A stretch of 35,413 nucleotides of DNA from a virus: the IMG/VR virus record IMGVR_UViG_3300048123_000034, positions 1 to 35,413 of that record; one strand, 5' to 3'. The notes beneath the pieces are model-generated. The model saw nothing but the letters and a program-made list of their open reading frames with translations, did not search any database and was not told the origin of the DNA. Position 1 is the first letter of the stretch. The number at the start of each line of letters is the position of its first letter. Positions 18,893-28,191 of this stretch are shown piece by piece. The position numbers and the translations under genes were made by a program.

Positions 18893-19572
18893 TGGCACAA
18901 GCAGTTTTAGTAATTGGTGAGTCTGGTAGTGGTAAGTCTACTGCAATCAGAACTCTACCTGCAGAGGAAACATTCATTTACAATGTTGCAAACAAGCCCT
19001 TACCCTTCAGAGGCTGGAAAAAGAAATACCAGTATGAGGGTGAGAGTATGAACATGAGTAAACAGAACACTCCTCTTGGTTTAGCAAAAAGTGTAACACA
19101 ACTACTTGAAGCAAAACCTAACATCAAGAACATCATCATTGATGACTTTCAGTATCTCATGGCATTTGAGTACATGAATAACGCTGATGTAAAAGGTTAT
19201 GACAAGTTTGTAAAGCTTGCTAAACAGATCTATGACATTATTAAGTTTACAGTAACGGAACTACCAGATGATATCTTTGTAGTATTCCTATCTCATGCTG
19301 AAGAATCTGTAGACATGGATGGGCGTAGAAAAATTAAAGCTAAGACTATTGGTAAGATGATTGACAACGCCTTAACATTAGAAGGTTTGTTCTCAATGGT
19401 CTTATTCTCTAAAGTTAAGCGTACTAAAGAAGGTGTAGAGCACATATTTGAAACCCAAAACAACGGTGAAAATACGTGTAAATCCCCTGAAGGTATGTTT
19501 GATGCAGAGATCCCAAATGATCTAGCCTATGTTAAAGAATGTATCATCAGATACGAAAATGAAGAAGAATAA
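18892..19572 (+). CDS. Sak4-like recombinase ATPase (AAA_24 type)
   Basis: A 226-residue RecA-like ATPase. Walker A is GESGSGKST (about 8-16), followed by the family feature PAEETFIYNVANKPLPF and then GWKKKY. Walker B is NIIIDDFQYLM. These match the AAA_24/Sak4 group of phage single-strand annealing proteins, which anneal or exchange DNA together with an SSB. The next gene is a plausible SSB, a pairing typical of Sak4. It probably promotes phage recombination and repair. Confidence 0.8.
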   Translation: MAQAVLVIGESGSGKSTAIRTLPAEETFIYNVANKPLPFRGWKKKYQYEGESMNMSKQNTPLGLAKSVTQLLEAKPNIKNIIIDDFQYLMAFEYMNNADVKGYDKFVKLAKQIYDIIKFTVTELPDDIFVVFLSHAEESVDMDGRRKIKAKTIGKMIDNALTLEGLFSMVLFSKVKRTKEGVEHIFETQNNGENTCKSPEGMFDAEIPNDLAYVKECIIRYENEEE

Positions 19573-19589
19573 TTAAAACCAGAAAGAAA

Positions 19590-20291
19590 ATGTTAAGTAC
19601 AAAAGACATTACAGTAGGAGAAGGAAGTAACAATGTAGGACCACTAGTTAGACCTGGTGTACACAAAGTGAAGATTTATGATTTGTATTCTGAAACACCA
19701 GGATATCATGATCAAAATGCTCCTGATAAACTATCAGTTAATATCCGTGTAGAAACTGAACCTATTGAAGGACTACAAGCATGGAGACTTTACAATGATG
19801 ATCCTAATAGCCCATTGGCAAAAGGTCAAATTGGTATTGTCTCTTTGAATCCTTATGGTTTCTCTACTCGTACATTACAAGATGGTACAGTTATTCATAG
19901 AGATACATCTATCTTACGCGTGCTTAAAGCTTTGGCTAAAGCAAAGGGTGTGGAAAATGAGATTGATCTTATTGAAGCTGAGACAATTGAACAATTTGTT
20001 GCCTCTGCTAAACCAATCATTTGTGATGATGAATATATGCATATGGTTGTTGGTGGCAAGAAGTCTGCTAAGAATGGATACTATAACTATTATCTAGATT
20101 TAGCTTCACCTAAAGGTAGAAAGGGTAAGTCATTCAGTACTAACCCGGATGAGTTATTTGCATATGATGAAAGCAAAGACATATATGTAACTCAGAAAGC
20201 CAAAGATCTTGCTGCAGAGAAAGCACAAGAGTCTCAAAGTGTTTCTAACTTTGGTGGTGATAAATCTGCTGACAGTGGGTTTAATTTGTAA
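19590..20291 (+). CDS. Putative single-stranded DNA-binding protein
   Basis: A 233-residue protein. Residues 20-175 are beta-rich (GVHKVKIYDLYSE; KLSVNIRVETE; GIVSLNPYGFS; YYNYYLDLAS), consistent with an OB-type core. The C-terminal tail is Ser/Asp/Gly-rich and ends DKSADSGFNL. The hydrophobic end after a flexible acidic linker is reminiscent of SSB tails. It directly follows the Sak4-like gene and ends in a very strong terminator. The assignment rests on context and shape, not a diagnostic motif. Confidence 0.55.
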   Translation: MLSTKDITVGEGSNNVGPLVRPGVHKVKIYDLYSETPGYHDQNAPDKLSVNIRVETEPIEGLQAWRLYNDDPNSPLAKGQIGIVSLNPYGFSTRTLQDGTVIHRDTSILRVLKALAKAKGVENEIDLIEAETIEQFVASAKPIICDDEYMHMVVGGKKSAKNGYYNYYLDLASPKGRKGKSFSTNPDELFAYDESKDIYVTQKAKDLAAEKAQESQSVSNFGGDKSADSGFNL

Positions 20292-20307
20292 TTAGAGTTA
20301 TGTAATT

Positions 20308-20336
20308 AAAGGGGGCCCAAGTGGTCCCCTTTTTTT
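20308..20336 (+). terminator. Very strong intrinsic terminator
   Basis: AAAGGGGGCC and GGTCCCCTTT enclose CAAGT, followed by a T-run. It splits the replication region into two transcripts, with the SSB-like gene last in the first. Confidence 0.9.
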
Positions 20337-20370
20337 ATGTAATAATTTTTTATAAGTTTACTCATGCAAG

Positions 20371-21363
20371 ATGATAAGTACCAAGAACATAGTAGATGAC
20401 ATCAAAAAGATTCCTTCAGCTTGGATCTTTCAGTACTATTGGAGCTTACCAGAACCTTTAAATGGTCAAAGAGTTTGCGTTACATCCTTCTTTAATCCTA
20501 CGGAAAGAACTCCGTCTATGTATTTCTATTACAAGGAAGACATAAATGATTACAGATTTAAATGTTTCTCAACTAATAACCAAGGTAGTGGTATAGATCT
20601 GTTAGCTAAAGAAAAAGGTGTATCTGTTAGTGAAGCAGTAAGAACTATAATGCGTGATTATAATACCTATGTTACCAAGAATGGTAGCGCAGGGATTAAT
20701 AAAGAATACACGGAAAGCTCTTCTGTAGACATTGATAAGTATGAAACCCGGCCCTGGAATAAACTTGATGAAGAATACTGGTCAGACTTATATCACATCA
20801 GCAGCTATACTCTGAACAAGTTTAATGTTAGACCCCTCAATTCTGTAACTATTGTCACAAACATGGGGGACAATAAACGTTATTCTACAATCAGTAATTC
20901 AAACATGTATGGATACTTTAATAAAGATGGTGAACTCTATAAGATTTACCAACCTTTAAATAAGAAGTACAAGTTTATGAAGCTTGCTGATTACTTACAA
21001 GGTCTTGATCAATTGACATATCAGAAACCTTATTTAGTAATATGCTCATCTCTAAAGGATGCCATGTGTATAACAGAGCTTAAGTACAATAACATAGAAG
21101 TTGTTGCACCAGATAGTGAAAACACTATGATAAAGCCCATGTACATAGAGACATTCTTAAGTAGATACCAAGGCGTAGTTACTTTATTTGATAATGATAA
21201 TGCTGGTAAAAATTCTGCACAGAAGTATACTGATGAGTATGGCATTCCTGCAGCGTTTCTACCTATGTTTAAAGACATATCTGATAGTGTTGCTATCAAT
21301 GGTTTAGAAGAAGTTAGAAATAAGCTTACACCTATTCTAAGGAAAGCTTTATCTTTGACATAA
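20371..21363 (+). CDS. DNA primase with Toprim domain
   Basis: A 330-residue DnaG-type primase. The N-terminal 100 residues resemble the region after the DnaG zinc finger (SFFNPTERTPSMYFY, then FKCFSTNNQGSGIDLLAKEK), but the zinc cysteines are missing. The Toprim domain holds PYLVICSSLKDAM and VVTLFDNDNAGKNSA, with the metal-binding DxD present. The usual catalytic Glu of the first Toprim motif is replaced by Ser in ICSSLKDA, which is odd. It starts a new transcript after the terminator and its stop touches the next start (ATAATG). Confidence 0.75.
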   Translation: MISTKNIVDDIKKIPSAWIFQYYWSLPEPLNGQRVCVTSFFNPTERTPSMYFYYKEDINDYRFKCFSTNNQGSGIDLLAKEKGVSVSEAVRTIMRDYNTYVTKNGSAGINKEYTESSSVDIDKYETRPWNKLDEEYWSDLYHISSYTLNKFNVRPLNSVTIVTNMGDNKRYSTISNSNMYGYFNKDGELYKIYQPLNKKYKFMKLADYLQGLDQLTYQKPYLVICSSLKDAMCITELKYNNIEVVAPDSENTMIKPMYIETFLSRYQGVVTLFDNDNAGKNSAQKYTDEYGIPAAFLPMFKDISDSVAINGLEEVRNKLTPILRKALSLT

Positions 21364-21731
21364 TGAAAGAGTTCTTCATTCCATATAATGTACCTTCCTC
21401 AAAGAACAGCCGTCAATGGACTGGTAAATACTTTGTTGTAAGTAAAACGGTACAGAAATGGAAGGCTCTAACTAAACCTTTGTGGAAGAAATATAAAGAT
21501 GACTTTGTAGATGCTATAAAGGATAAAGAACTACCTCTAAAAATAGAGATGGAATTTATCCGGGGTAGCAGACACAAGTTTGATTATATCAATCCGGCAC
21601 AAACAATCCAAGATGAAATGGTACATCATGGTTGGCTAGAAGATGATAACTGTACCATTATGATTCCTTATTTTAAACCCTACAGTTATGATAAGGAAAA
21701 CCCAGGCGTATACATTCGTATACTAGACTAA
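21363..21731 (+). CDS. RusA-like Holliday junction resolvase
   Basis: A 122-residue protein. It has the RusA core: an N-terminal strand with VPSSKNSRQW, a basic KTVQKWKALTKPLWKKY helix, then FDYINPAQTIQDEMVHHGWL and EDDNC. The pattern D-x-x-N, then D, then DD places the acidic metal-binding residues. RusA enzymes are dimers that cut Holliday junctions symmetrically. It overlaps the primase stop by one base. It probably resolves branches before packaging. Confidence 0.8.
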   Translation: MKEFFIPYNVPSSKNSRQWTGKYFVVSKTVQKWKALTKPLWKKYKDDFVDAIKDKELPLKIEMEFIRGSRHKFDYINPAQTIQDEMVHHGWLEDDNCTIMIPYFKPYSYDKENPGVYIRILD

Positions 21732-21749
21732 TTACTTTAATTACATACT

Positions 21750-22904
21750 ATGGCAGACATGAAAATGCTGTCACGCGTAAGTAAGGATTTGTTATTTGAT
21801 GAGCCCTACTATGGGCATTTTATGTCAAGTCTAAACAGATCCTTCAGCAGTGACTTACCTACAGCTGGTGTTGCTAAAGATGGTATTGGAGTTAAGCTAA
21901 TGGTTAATCCAGATTTCTTTGAGAGTCTTAGTGACTTACATAGAAAAGGTTTGATTAAGCATGAGCTACTTCATATTGCTTTAGGACACTTAACAATGGC
22001 AGATTCTTTTGCAGATAAGAAGCTATTTAATATAGCCGCAGATCTAGAAATTAATCAGCACATTGCACCCTCATGGTTACCACAAGGTGGTATAACCATG
22101 GCCTCTTTCCCTGATATGAATCTACCTGCAAAGGCTGGTACTAAAGAGTACTACAAACTTTTACAGGAAGAACAAGAAAAAGGAGAAGATGGATCTCAAT
22201 CATTACAAGACATGCTTAATAATGGAGGTGATCCTGACCACAATTGGGGAGAGTTCTCTAATCTAAGTGAAGCTGAAAAAAAACTTATTGAAAAGCAAGT
22301 AGAACATCAGCTAGTATCTATTGCAGAGGAAATGGAAAAGTCTTCTGGTAATATACCAGGAGAACTATCTGGTCTTATTGAAAGACTGAGATATGTTGAA
22401 CCTGCAAAGTTTGATTGGAAAGGTTATCTCAGAAGATTTGTTGGTGCATCTATTAAATCTTATACAAGAATTCTTAGACGTAAACCTAACAAAAGATATC
22501 CTGATAACCCAGGTCTTAAGATTAAATATAGAAACAGTGTGTTAGTTGCTATTGACACATCCGGATCTGTAAGTGATGCTGAAGTTAAGGAATTCCTTAA
22601 TGAAATTCATCACATCAATAAGACTGGTAGTTATGTAGATATCATTCAGTGTGATACAAGAATTCAAAGTGTTGAACCCTTTAATCCTAAAAAGGATTTT
22701 AAAGTACATGGGAGAGGAGGTACATCCTTCCAACCTGTGATTGATTATTATAATGAGAACAGAAGAAAGTATACTACACTCATTTATCTAACAGATGGTG
22801 AAGCAGGTGCCCCAGATAACTGTCCTAAAAGGACTCTGTGGTGTCATTCATCAATATCAACAATTAATGACCGCTTACCAGGTTACAAAATCAAATTAAA
22901 TTAA
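21750..22904 (+). CDS. Metallopeptidase-like plus VWA domain protein (DUF2201 type)
   Basis: A 384-residue protein with two parts. The N-terminal metallopeptidase-like domain has the zinc motif HELLHIALGH (about 72-81), with ADLEINQHI further on. A Glu/Gly-rich linker follows. The C-terminal von Willebrand A domain (about 260-384) starts VLVAIDTSGSVSD, the MIDAS metal site DxSxS. Later GRGGTSF and YLTDGEAG complete it. This two-domain type normally works with a MoxR-family AAA+ ATPase, and exactly such a gene follows by 8 nt. The pair may act as a chaperone or metal-dependent remodelling system. Confidence 0.85.
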   Translation: MADMKMLSRVSKDLLFDEPYYGHFMSSLNRSFSSDLPTAGVAKDGIGVKLMVNPDFFESLSDLHRKGLIKHELLHIALGHLTMADSFADKKLFNIAADLEINQHIAPSWLPQGGITMASFPDMNLPAKAGTKEYYKLLQEEQEKGEDGSQSLQDMLNNGGDPDHNWGEFSNLSEAEKKLIEKQVEHQLVSIAEEMEKSSGNIPGELSGLIERLRYVEPAKFDWKGYLRRFVGASIKSYTRILRRKPNKRYPDNPGLKIKYRNSVLVAIDTSGSVSDAEVKEFLNEIHHINKTGSYVDIIQCDTRIQSVEPFNPKKDFKVHGRGGTSFQPVIDYYNENRRKYTTLIYLTDGEAGAPDNCPKRTLWCHSSISTINDRLPGYKIKLN

Positions 22905-22912
22905 AAGAAAAC

Positions 22913-24169
22913 ATGGCACAAGTAACTCTAAACACAAATGAACTGAAGTCCTTTATGGACCACATCATCACCTCTAACAGACAACTACAGGCTGAGGGCA
23001 AGAATCCTGTAGCTGTTGAAGTTATTGGTGAATCAGGTATTGGTAAAACTACCAGTATCTATCAAATTGCAGAACAACACAACTTAGATCTAGTAAAACT
23101 TAATCTTGCACAGATTGAGGAGCTAGGTGACCTTGTAGGTTTCTCTACTAAAGAATACTACATGATCAAAGAAGTTAAAGTAAAACAGGGTGAGACACTT
23201 AATTTCTCTTCAGTTAATGCTGCAGATGCTATCAGTAGTGCTTCTACAGGTTCTTCTAAAAAAGTAGGACAATGGGTAGATGCTGAGGCAGTTAAGATCT
23301 TCCTTAACAATGGTTGGCAAATGACTAAGAAAAAGCGTACTGCTTACTTACCACCAGAATGGATTGCAGGTAAGACCAATGGTGGTATTCTTTTATTAGA
23401 TGACTGGAACCGTGCAGACCCTAGATTTATTCAGGCAGTTATGGAATTGGTTGACCGTCAGACTTACATCTCTTGGTCACTACCACAAGACTGGCACATT
23501 GTTCTAACAGCTAACCCAGATGATGGTAACTACATGGTTAACTCTATTGATGCAGCACAGAAGACACGTTTCATCTCTGCTAATCTAGACTTTAATGTAG
23601 ACACATGGGCTGAGTGGGCAGAAGAAGCAGGTGTAGATTCTCGTTGTATTAACTTCATGCTGCGTTATCCAGAAATGGTAACACCAGAATGTAATGCAAG
23701 ATCTATTACTACATTCTTCAACGCTATCTCAAGCTTTGATGACTTTGCTAAGAATCTACCTATGGTACAGATGATTGGTGAAGGTTCTGTAGGAGAGGCA
23801 TTCTCTACTACGTTCACTACGTTTATACATAATAACCTGGATAAACTCATCCACCCAAAAGAGATGCTAACTGCTGAGGAGAAGACTATGAAGTCTAAAC
23901 TATCTAGCTCTGTTAAAGACAGTGATGGTGAACTATCTGCGGCAATTACATCTATTCTATCAACACGTCTTGCAAACTATGCATTGTTATACTCTAAGTC
24001 TAACACTGTAGACAAGAACTTGATTGATAGATTGACTATGCTTTTGACTTCTGAGTACTTTACTATGGATAACAAGTACATGATTGCACGTACTATTATT
24101 AATGGTAACCGTACTAAGTTCCAGAAGCTTGTGATGAATCCAGAAATTTCTAAAATGATAACTGAATAA
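22913..24169 (+). CDS. MoxR-like AAA+ ATPase
   Basis: A 418-residue AAA+ protein of the MoxR/dynein-related type. Walker A is GESGIGKTTS (about 42-51). A substrate loop follows (LAQIEELGDLVGFSTKEY). Walker B is GGILLLDDWNRADPRF, sensor 1 VLTANPDDGNY and the arginine finger region QKTRFI. The C-terminal third is helical and specific to this group. MoxR ATPases pair with VWA proteins to insert cofactors or remodel complexes, and the partner is encoded just upstream. The stop overlaps the next start by one base. Confidence 0.85.
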   Translation: MAQVTLNTNELKSFMDHIITSNRQLQAEGKNPVAVEVIGESGIGKTTSIYQIAEQHNLDLVKLNLAQIEELGDLVGFSTKEYYMIKEVKVKQGETLNFSSVNAADAISSASTGSSKKVGQWVDAEAVKIFLNNGWQMTKKKRTAYLPPEWIAGKTNGGILLLDDWNRADPRFIQAVMELVDRQTYISWSLPQDWHIVLTANPDDGNYMVNSIDAAQKTRFISANLDFNVDTWAEWAEEAGVDSRCINFMLRYPEMVTPECNARSITTFFNAISSFDDFAKNLPMVQMIGEGSVGEAFSTTFTTFIHNNLDKLIHPKEMLTAEEKTMKSKLSSSVKDSDGELSAAITSILSTRLANYALLYSKSNTVDKNLIDRLTMLLTSEYFTMDNKYMIARTIINGNRTKFQKLVMNPEISKMITE

Positions 24170-25179
24170 TGAAAACGTTTCAAGATTTATTAACTGAGGG
24201 GTTGGCAATAGCTAACCCCAAAGTTTTCAAACACTTTACAACTGAAGGAAGTTATTATAGTCCTGAAGTATCACTAAAGAGAACTAGATATGGTGTTGCA
24301 GAAATTATTAAAAGTAAGGTAGATATCCCTTCTAAAACTTTTACTTACAAAGCAAAGGATAGATACTTTATTATTAGTAATACTAAAACGCCTTACTCTA
24401 ACATCAAAGCCTATATCCAGATGGCAGGTGGTAAAATTACTAAAGATGCAGACAGAGCTGATCACATTGTAGTAGACAATAGTGTATACGATTCTAGAGT
24501 ATACTTTGAGAATGCCATTATAATTAGAGATATCAGCGGTAATGTCCTTGTAACTGGAGATTCTCCACATACTAACTGGAATAATGTACATGAGGCTTTA
24601 ATGAAAGAAGATCATGTCAGTGAAAGCTCCCATTGGAACTATGGTTCTAAAAATGTATTTGATGATAATGTATTAGTTGCAATAGCAGCAGCTACTGCTT
24701 ATCCTAACAAGCTTGTCACTCCTTATGACTTGGGTATAGCAACAGGTTCTATTACAGAATTAACTGAAGACAATATTAAATCTGTATGTAGAATGATTAG
24801 CTCAAGTAATGATGAGGATACTAAGCTTGCTAACCACATGCTTGGAACATTTGACTATAAAGCTTCAGAGTTACTTACTTGGAGGTTTTGTAGAGAGCTC
24901 CATTCTGGAGGTAGAGTGTGGTACTTAAACAGAAGAATGAAGGCTGTAAGAGAATTCATTACAGATGTGTATGAAGTATATGGTCATCTTAATGAAACAG
25001 AGTTCTTCCAACACTGTGAAAAGAAGAGTACCCTTACCCCAGAGATCTTTGCTTACACCTATAAAGATTTGCAAAGAAGAGTTTATGTAATGCATAACCC
25101 AGGTATCTGGTCTGTTAAGTTTGAAATGAAAGATAAATACAAACAACTTTTAAAAGAACACCACTATGCAAAAAATTAG
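24169..25179 (+). CDS. Tandem paralogue A, possible BRCT-like N-terminus
   Basis: A 336-residue protein. Residues about 60-110 (DRYFIISNTKTPYSNIKAYI, QMAGGKITKDADRADHIVVD) have the shape of a BRCT domain: a strand, a helix, the GGK turn and a THLV-like strand. The C-terminal part is helical, and SNDEDTKLANHMLGTFDY (about 211-229) resembles a segment of the next gene. Only the resemblance is seen and no function is known. It is coupled to the MoxR gene and to the next gene by overlaps, so it probably belongs to the same system. Confidence 0.6.
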   Translation: MKTFQDLLTEGLAIANPKVFKHFTTEGSYYSPEVSLKRTRYGVAEIIKSKVDIPSKTFTYKAKDRYFIISNTKTPYSNIKAYIQMAGGKITKDADRADHIVVDNSVYDSRVYFENAIIIRDISGNVLVTGDSPHTNWNNVHEALMKEDHVSESSHWNYGSKNVFDDNVLVAIAAATAYPNKLVTPYDLGIATGSITELTEDNIKSVCRMISSSNDEDTKLANHMLGTFDYKASELLTWRFCRELHSGGRVWYLNRRMKAVREFITDVYEVYGHLNETEFFQHCEKKSTLTPEIFAYTYKDLQRRVYVMHNPGIWSVKFEMKDKYKQLLKEHHYAKN

Positions 25180-26257
25180 AATGGTGTACTTAGACTCAGG
25201 AATATACATATACGGTAGTAATAAAGGAAGAGAAAAAGTTTTAGAGAACTTGTATTCAGGAATGAATAAAGCTAAAACAAAGCTCAACTATTTAGATAGC
25301 GTATATGTATATCCTAAGTCTTTGGTAACCAGAGATTTAGTAAATAAAGCTAAAGACCGCTTTAATATTACTCAAACCAGAAAGAAAGATACGGCGGACA
25401 AGCTTGTCTTAAGCACTAAGCACATAGAAAATCTATTTATGTTTGACCATTATGCTAGAGTATCTAAGTATAATAGAGCAAAGCTTCTTGAAATCTATGA
25501 CTATGTACTTAACAACTGGGATATCCTTAATGCAAATTCATCTTCTTATTGGAGGCCTGCAAAAGCAACCATCATGGATTGGAGAAATTCAATTGAAACA
25601 TTCAGTGATGAAAAAGATACAGTTATTGCTTTAAGCCATGGAAGTAATATAGATTATTTCTTAGATACAAATAATCCTATAGAGCATGAGTACAGACAGT
25701 TTTTAGATTCACCAGATAAGAATATTCTTTCTTATATCACTGAAGAAAATAATACTGAGCTGCAGTCTCTATGGAAAAGCCGTAACAAAGTATTTACTGA
25801 AGATGCTTTTATCAGTCTAATTAATGATGATAACAAAGCAACCTATGAAGACTTTATCCGTATCCAACAGATGCTTACATCTACTAGTGAACCGGATAGA
25901 GAAATAGGTGCAACACTGCTATCAAACTTTAGCTGGAGTGATAATGAAGATTTACTTATGTTCCTGTTATTCAAGCACATAGACTGGTTGAGATATTCTA
26001 AGGCTTACAATGGAGCGTCATTTAAAGCTATCAAGGCTCTTTATAAAGACTACAGACATAGTACTTCTTCTCATGCAACATTAATTAAAAAGCTGTTTGA
26101 AAAGAGTAAGCTTACATCTGCAGGGCTTAAAGAATTCTTAGAAGACAAAGCTAAAGACTTAAATAATACATACTATATAAGTAACCAGTTCTTTAGTTTT
26201 ACAATTGACTCCATTAATTTACCAAAAGAATACGATGAAATTAGATCTCAGCTATAG
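25166..26257 (+). CDS. Tandem paralogue B of the preceding gene
   Basis: A 363-residue protein with the same layout: an N-terminal alpha/beta part (RMVYLDSGIYIYGSNKGREK; DTADKLVLSTKHIENL) and a helical C-terminal part. TSEPDREIGATLLSNFSW followed by NEDLL (about 240-263) aligns with SNDEDTKLANHMLGTFDY followed by SELL in paralogue A. The N-termini are diverged, but both have a strand, then K-ADxxVxS/D, at the same place. They look like an ancient duplication. Function unknown. It overlaps both neighbours (14 and 23 bases). Confidence 0.6.
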   Translation: MQKIRMVYLDSGIYIYGSNKGREKVLENLYSGMNKAKTKLNYLDSVYVYPKSLVTRDLVNKAKDRFNITQTRKKDTADKLVLSTKHIENLFMFDHYARVSKYNRAKLLEIYDYVLNNWDILNANSSSYWRPAKATIMDWRNSIETFSDEKDTVIALSHGSNIDYFLDTNNPIEHEYRQFLDSPDKNILSYITEENNTELQSLWKSRNKVFTEDAFISLINDDNKATYEDFIRIQQMLTSTSEPDREIGATLLSNFSWSDNEDLLMFLLFKHIDWLRYSKAYNGASFKAIKALYKDYRHSTSSHATLIKKLFEKSKLTSAGLKEFLEDKAKDLNNTYYISNQFFSFTIDSINLPKEYDEIRSQL

Positions 26258-27170
26258 CTCTATAAACAAGATGTTGTTCAGTCCTAAACTGTTTTACTCT
26301 CACTACATATTAAATGAGAGAGAAGAGAAGATTGAATCCTATCTTGTAGAAGGTAAGTTGGTACACTGCTTCATACTACAACCAGAAGAGTTTGAAAATC
26401 TCTTTACTGTAGCACCCGGTAAGGTACCAACAAGTAACGTACTGAAGATTTTACACTCGCTACACGCTCAAGTTAATGGTGGTTCTTCTAACCTAGAAGA
26501 CCATCATGACTTGATACTCAGTGAGTTACAATCTCAGAACTTGTATCAATCATTTAAAGAAGATGAGAAACGTCTTGAAAAAATCTGCACAGAAGATAAC
26601 CAGAACTATTTTACATTCCTGTTTAATAGACAAGGTAAAGATCTTGTAGATGAAGACATGGTGGAAAGATGTAAAGCATATGCTCAGGTTATGAGAGATG
26701 AACCTACTATTGCAGCACATCTTGAACTTACATCTTCTGATGGATACAAGGTAATGAATGAGATTCCTGTGGAACTTAAAGAATACCAAGGAATGTTTGG
26801 GCTTAAAGGTATTATAGATAGACTTGTTATAGATGAGTTTGGTAATGCTGAGGTAATTGATGTAAAGACAACTGGTAAAACTATCAGTGACTTTCCAGAT
26901 ACAATAGAGTTTTATAACTACTGGTTGCAGTCTGCAATTTATATTACCTTAGTAAGCAGAATCCATAACATATCTATAGATAAAATATCTTACAGCTTCT
27001 GGGTCATAGACAAGTATGAACAGGTTTACAACTTTGGAGTTTCAAAAGATACTATAGCTGAATGGTTAAAGAGATTTGATGAAGCTTACAGTAAAGCCAC
27101 ATATCACATAGAAAATGTAAGATATGATGTGCCTTATGATTTTTGTAAACCTGATCGTATAATGCTATGA
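26235..27170 (+). CDS. PD-(D/E)XK exonuclease
   Basis: A 311-residue nuclease of the PD-(D/E)XK type, close to the putative exodeoxyribonuclease VIII domain. It opens KLDLSYSSINKMLFSPKLFY, the typical start of these enzymes, with YLVEGKLVHCFILQPEEF next. The active site is GIIDRLVID, then AEVIDVKTTG (D and DxK), and QSAIYITLVS is the conserved Q-x-x-x-Y helix. It should degrade one strand of double-stranded ends to give the substrate for the Sak4-like annealing protein. The ATG is chosen because the N-terminal motif starts there; it lies 23 bases inside the previous gene. Confidence 0.8.
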   Translation: MKLDLSYSSINKMLFSPKLFYSHYILNEREEKIESYLVEGKLVHCFILQPEEFENLFTVAPGKVPTSNVLKILHSLHAQVNGGSSNLEDHHDLILSELQSQNLYQSFKEDEKRLEKICTEDNQNYFTFLFNRQGKDLVDEDMVERCKAYAQVMRDEPTIAAHLELTSSDGYKVMNEIPVELKEYQGMFGLKGIIDRLVIDEFGNAEVIDVKTTGKTISDFPDTIEFYNYWLQSAIYITLVSRIHNISIDKISYSFWVIDKYEQVYNFGVSKDTIAEWLKRFDEAYSKATYHIENVRYDVPYDFCKPDRIML

Positions 27171-27706
27171 TAGATAAAATATTTCCTAAGTATGTACAAA
27201 AGAGTAGTTTCTTTTTATATCCTCAATTAGGATTTAAAAGAGGTATAAGGTATAGGCCTACAGAAACCTATATATCTATTAAGAATTACATTCATCCTGC
27301 TACTTGCGCACTAGTGTGTGAGTATGCCAGGTTTGATAGTAGTGCATTTGAAAAACATATTATGAAACTTAGAGATCATGATCTATACTTTGATGAGTTA
27401 GAAAATGATGACTATATCTACATAGTGTTTTCATTTGCAAAGATGGAAAGAAACTTCCTGCACTTTCTAGATGGTAGATATTCTAGGTTCTCAGAAGACT
27501 TTAAACAGAAAATCCTTGACTTCTTTTCTCAAGGAGATACTGTGACAGAGTACATAGAGAGCTACTTATATCCTGAAATATACTATGATGAGTACTCTAA
27601 GATACTGGGTGTTAGTGAAAGGGCTTTAGAACAAGCAATAGAACTATGTGATAAACCAGATCTTAAAAAAGAAACGCTAACTTTACAACTTAACTCTAAA
27701 ATTTAA
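27167..27706 (+). CDS. Hypothetical replication-operon protein
   Basis: A 179-residue protein rich in aromatic residues (YVQKSSFFLYPQLGFKRGIR; YIYIVFSFAKMERNFLHFL). The alternating strands and helices suggest a globular alpha/beta domain. There is no signature. It overlaps the exonuclease gene by ATGA, so it may be an accessory subunit of it. Confidence 0.65.
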   Translation: MIDKIFPKYVQKSSFFLYPQLGFKRGIRYRPTETYISIKNYIHPATCALVCEYARFDSSAFEKHIMKLRDHDLYFDELENDDYIYIVFSFAKMERNFLHFLDGRYSRFSEDFKQKILDFFSQGDTVTEYIESYLYPEIYYDEYSKILGVSERALEQAIELCDKPDLKKETLTLQLNSKI

Positions 27707-27711
27707 AATCA

Positions 27712-28191
27712 ATGTCAGAAGAAACACCAAAGTATGAGCTACCAGGAAACTGGACAGCTCCACAAAACATGATGTTAGTAGACTCATATATGGGTCCTTA
27801 CAAAACTTTTGCTCTTGTACCACTATACAGTGAGTGCCCATGGGTAGAAGTAATCTTTGAACCAACAGGTGGTACTTTGATTGCTATCTCTAAAGAAAAG
27901 AAGCAAACTTATAAGATGCTACCTAAGCTTGATGATAATGGAGATCCTCAAGAATTAAAACTTATGAAGCGTAATAGTGGTCAAGCTTACAAAGAAGAAA
28001 GACGTCTAGTAGAAACATTCCATGAGATTGTTATTACCGGTCTTGATTCAACTAAAGAGTTTGTAAAACAATTTGCAGTAAATGCAGATACTTACGACTT
28101 TGAAAAGTACATGAAGCCTGCAGAAGATAATATTAATCAGAAAACAGGTGGTTTAACTTCTTTACCTGGTAGTAGTCTAATCGTAGAATAA
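27712..28191 (+). CDS. Conserved hypothetical protein before the polymerase
   Basis: A 159-residue protein with the beta-rich core MLVDSYMGPYKTFALVPL, CPWVEVIFEPTGGTLIAIS and a helical C-terminal half, ending LPGSSLIVE. The stop overlaps the polymerase start (TAATG), so translation of the two is coupled. A similar layout is common ahead of phage polymerase genes, and a polymerase accessory role is possible. No activity can be stated. Confidence 0.65.
   Translation: MSEETPKYELPGNWTAPQNMMLVDSYMGPYKTFALVPLYSECPWVEVIFEPTGGTLIAISKEKKQTYKMLPKLDDNGDPQELKLMKRNSGQAYKEERRLVETFHEIVITGLDSTKEFVKQFAVNADTYDFEKYMKPAEDNINQKTGGLTSLPGSSLIVE

Noticed and set aside
24274-24591. 105-codon minus-strand frame
   Set aside because: It is opposite paralogue A and breaks no coding signal there. 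No start region or coupling is seen.
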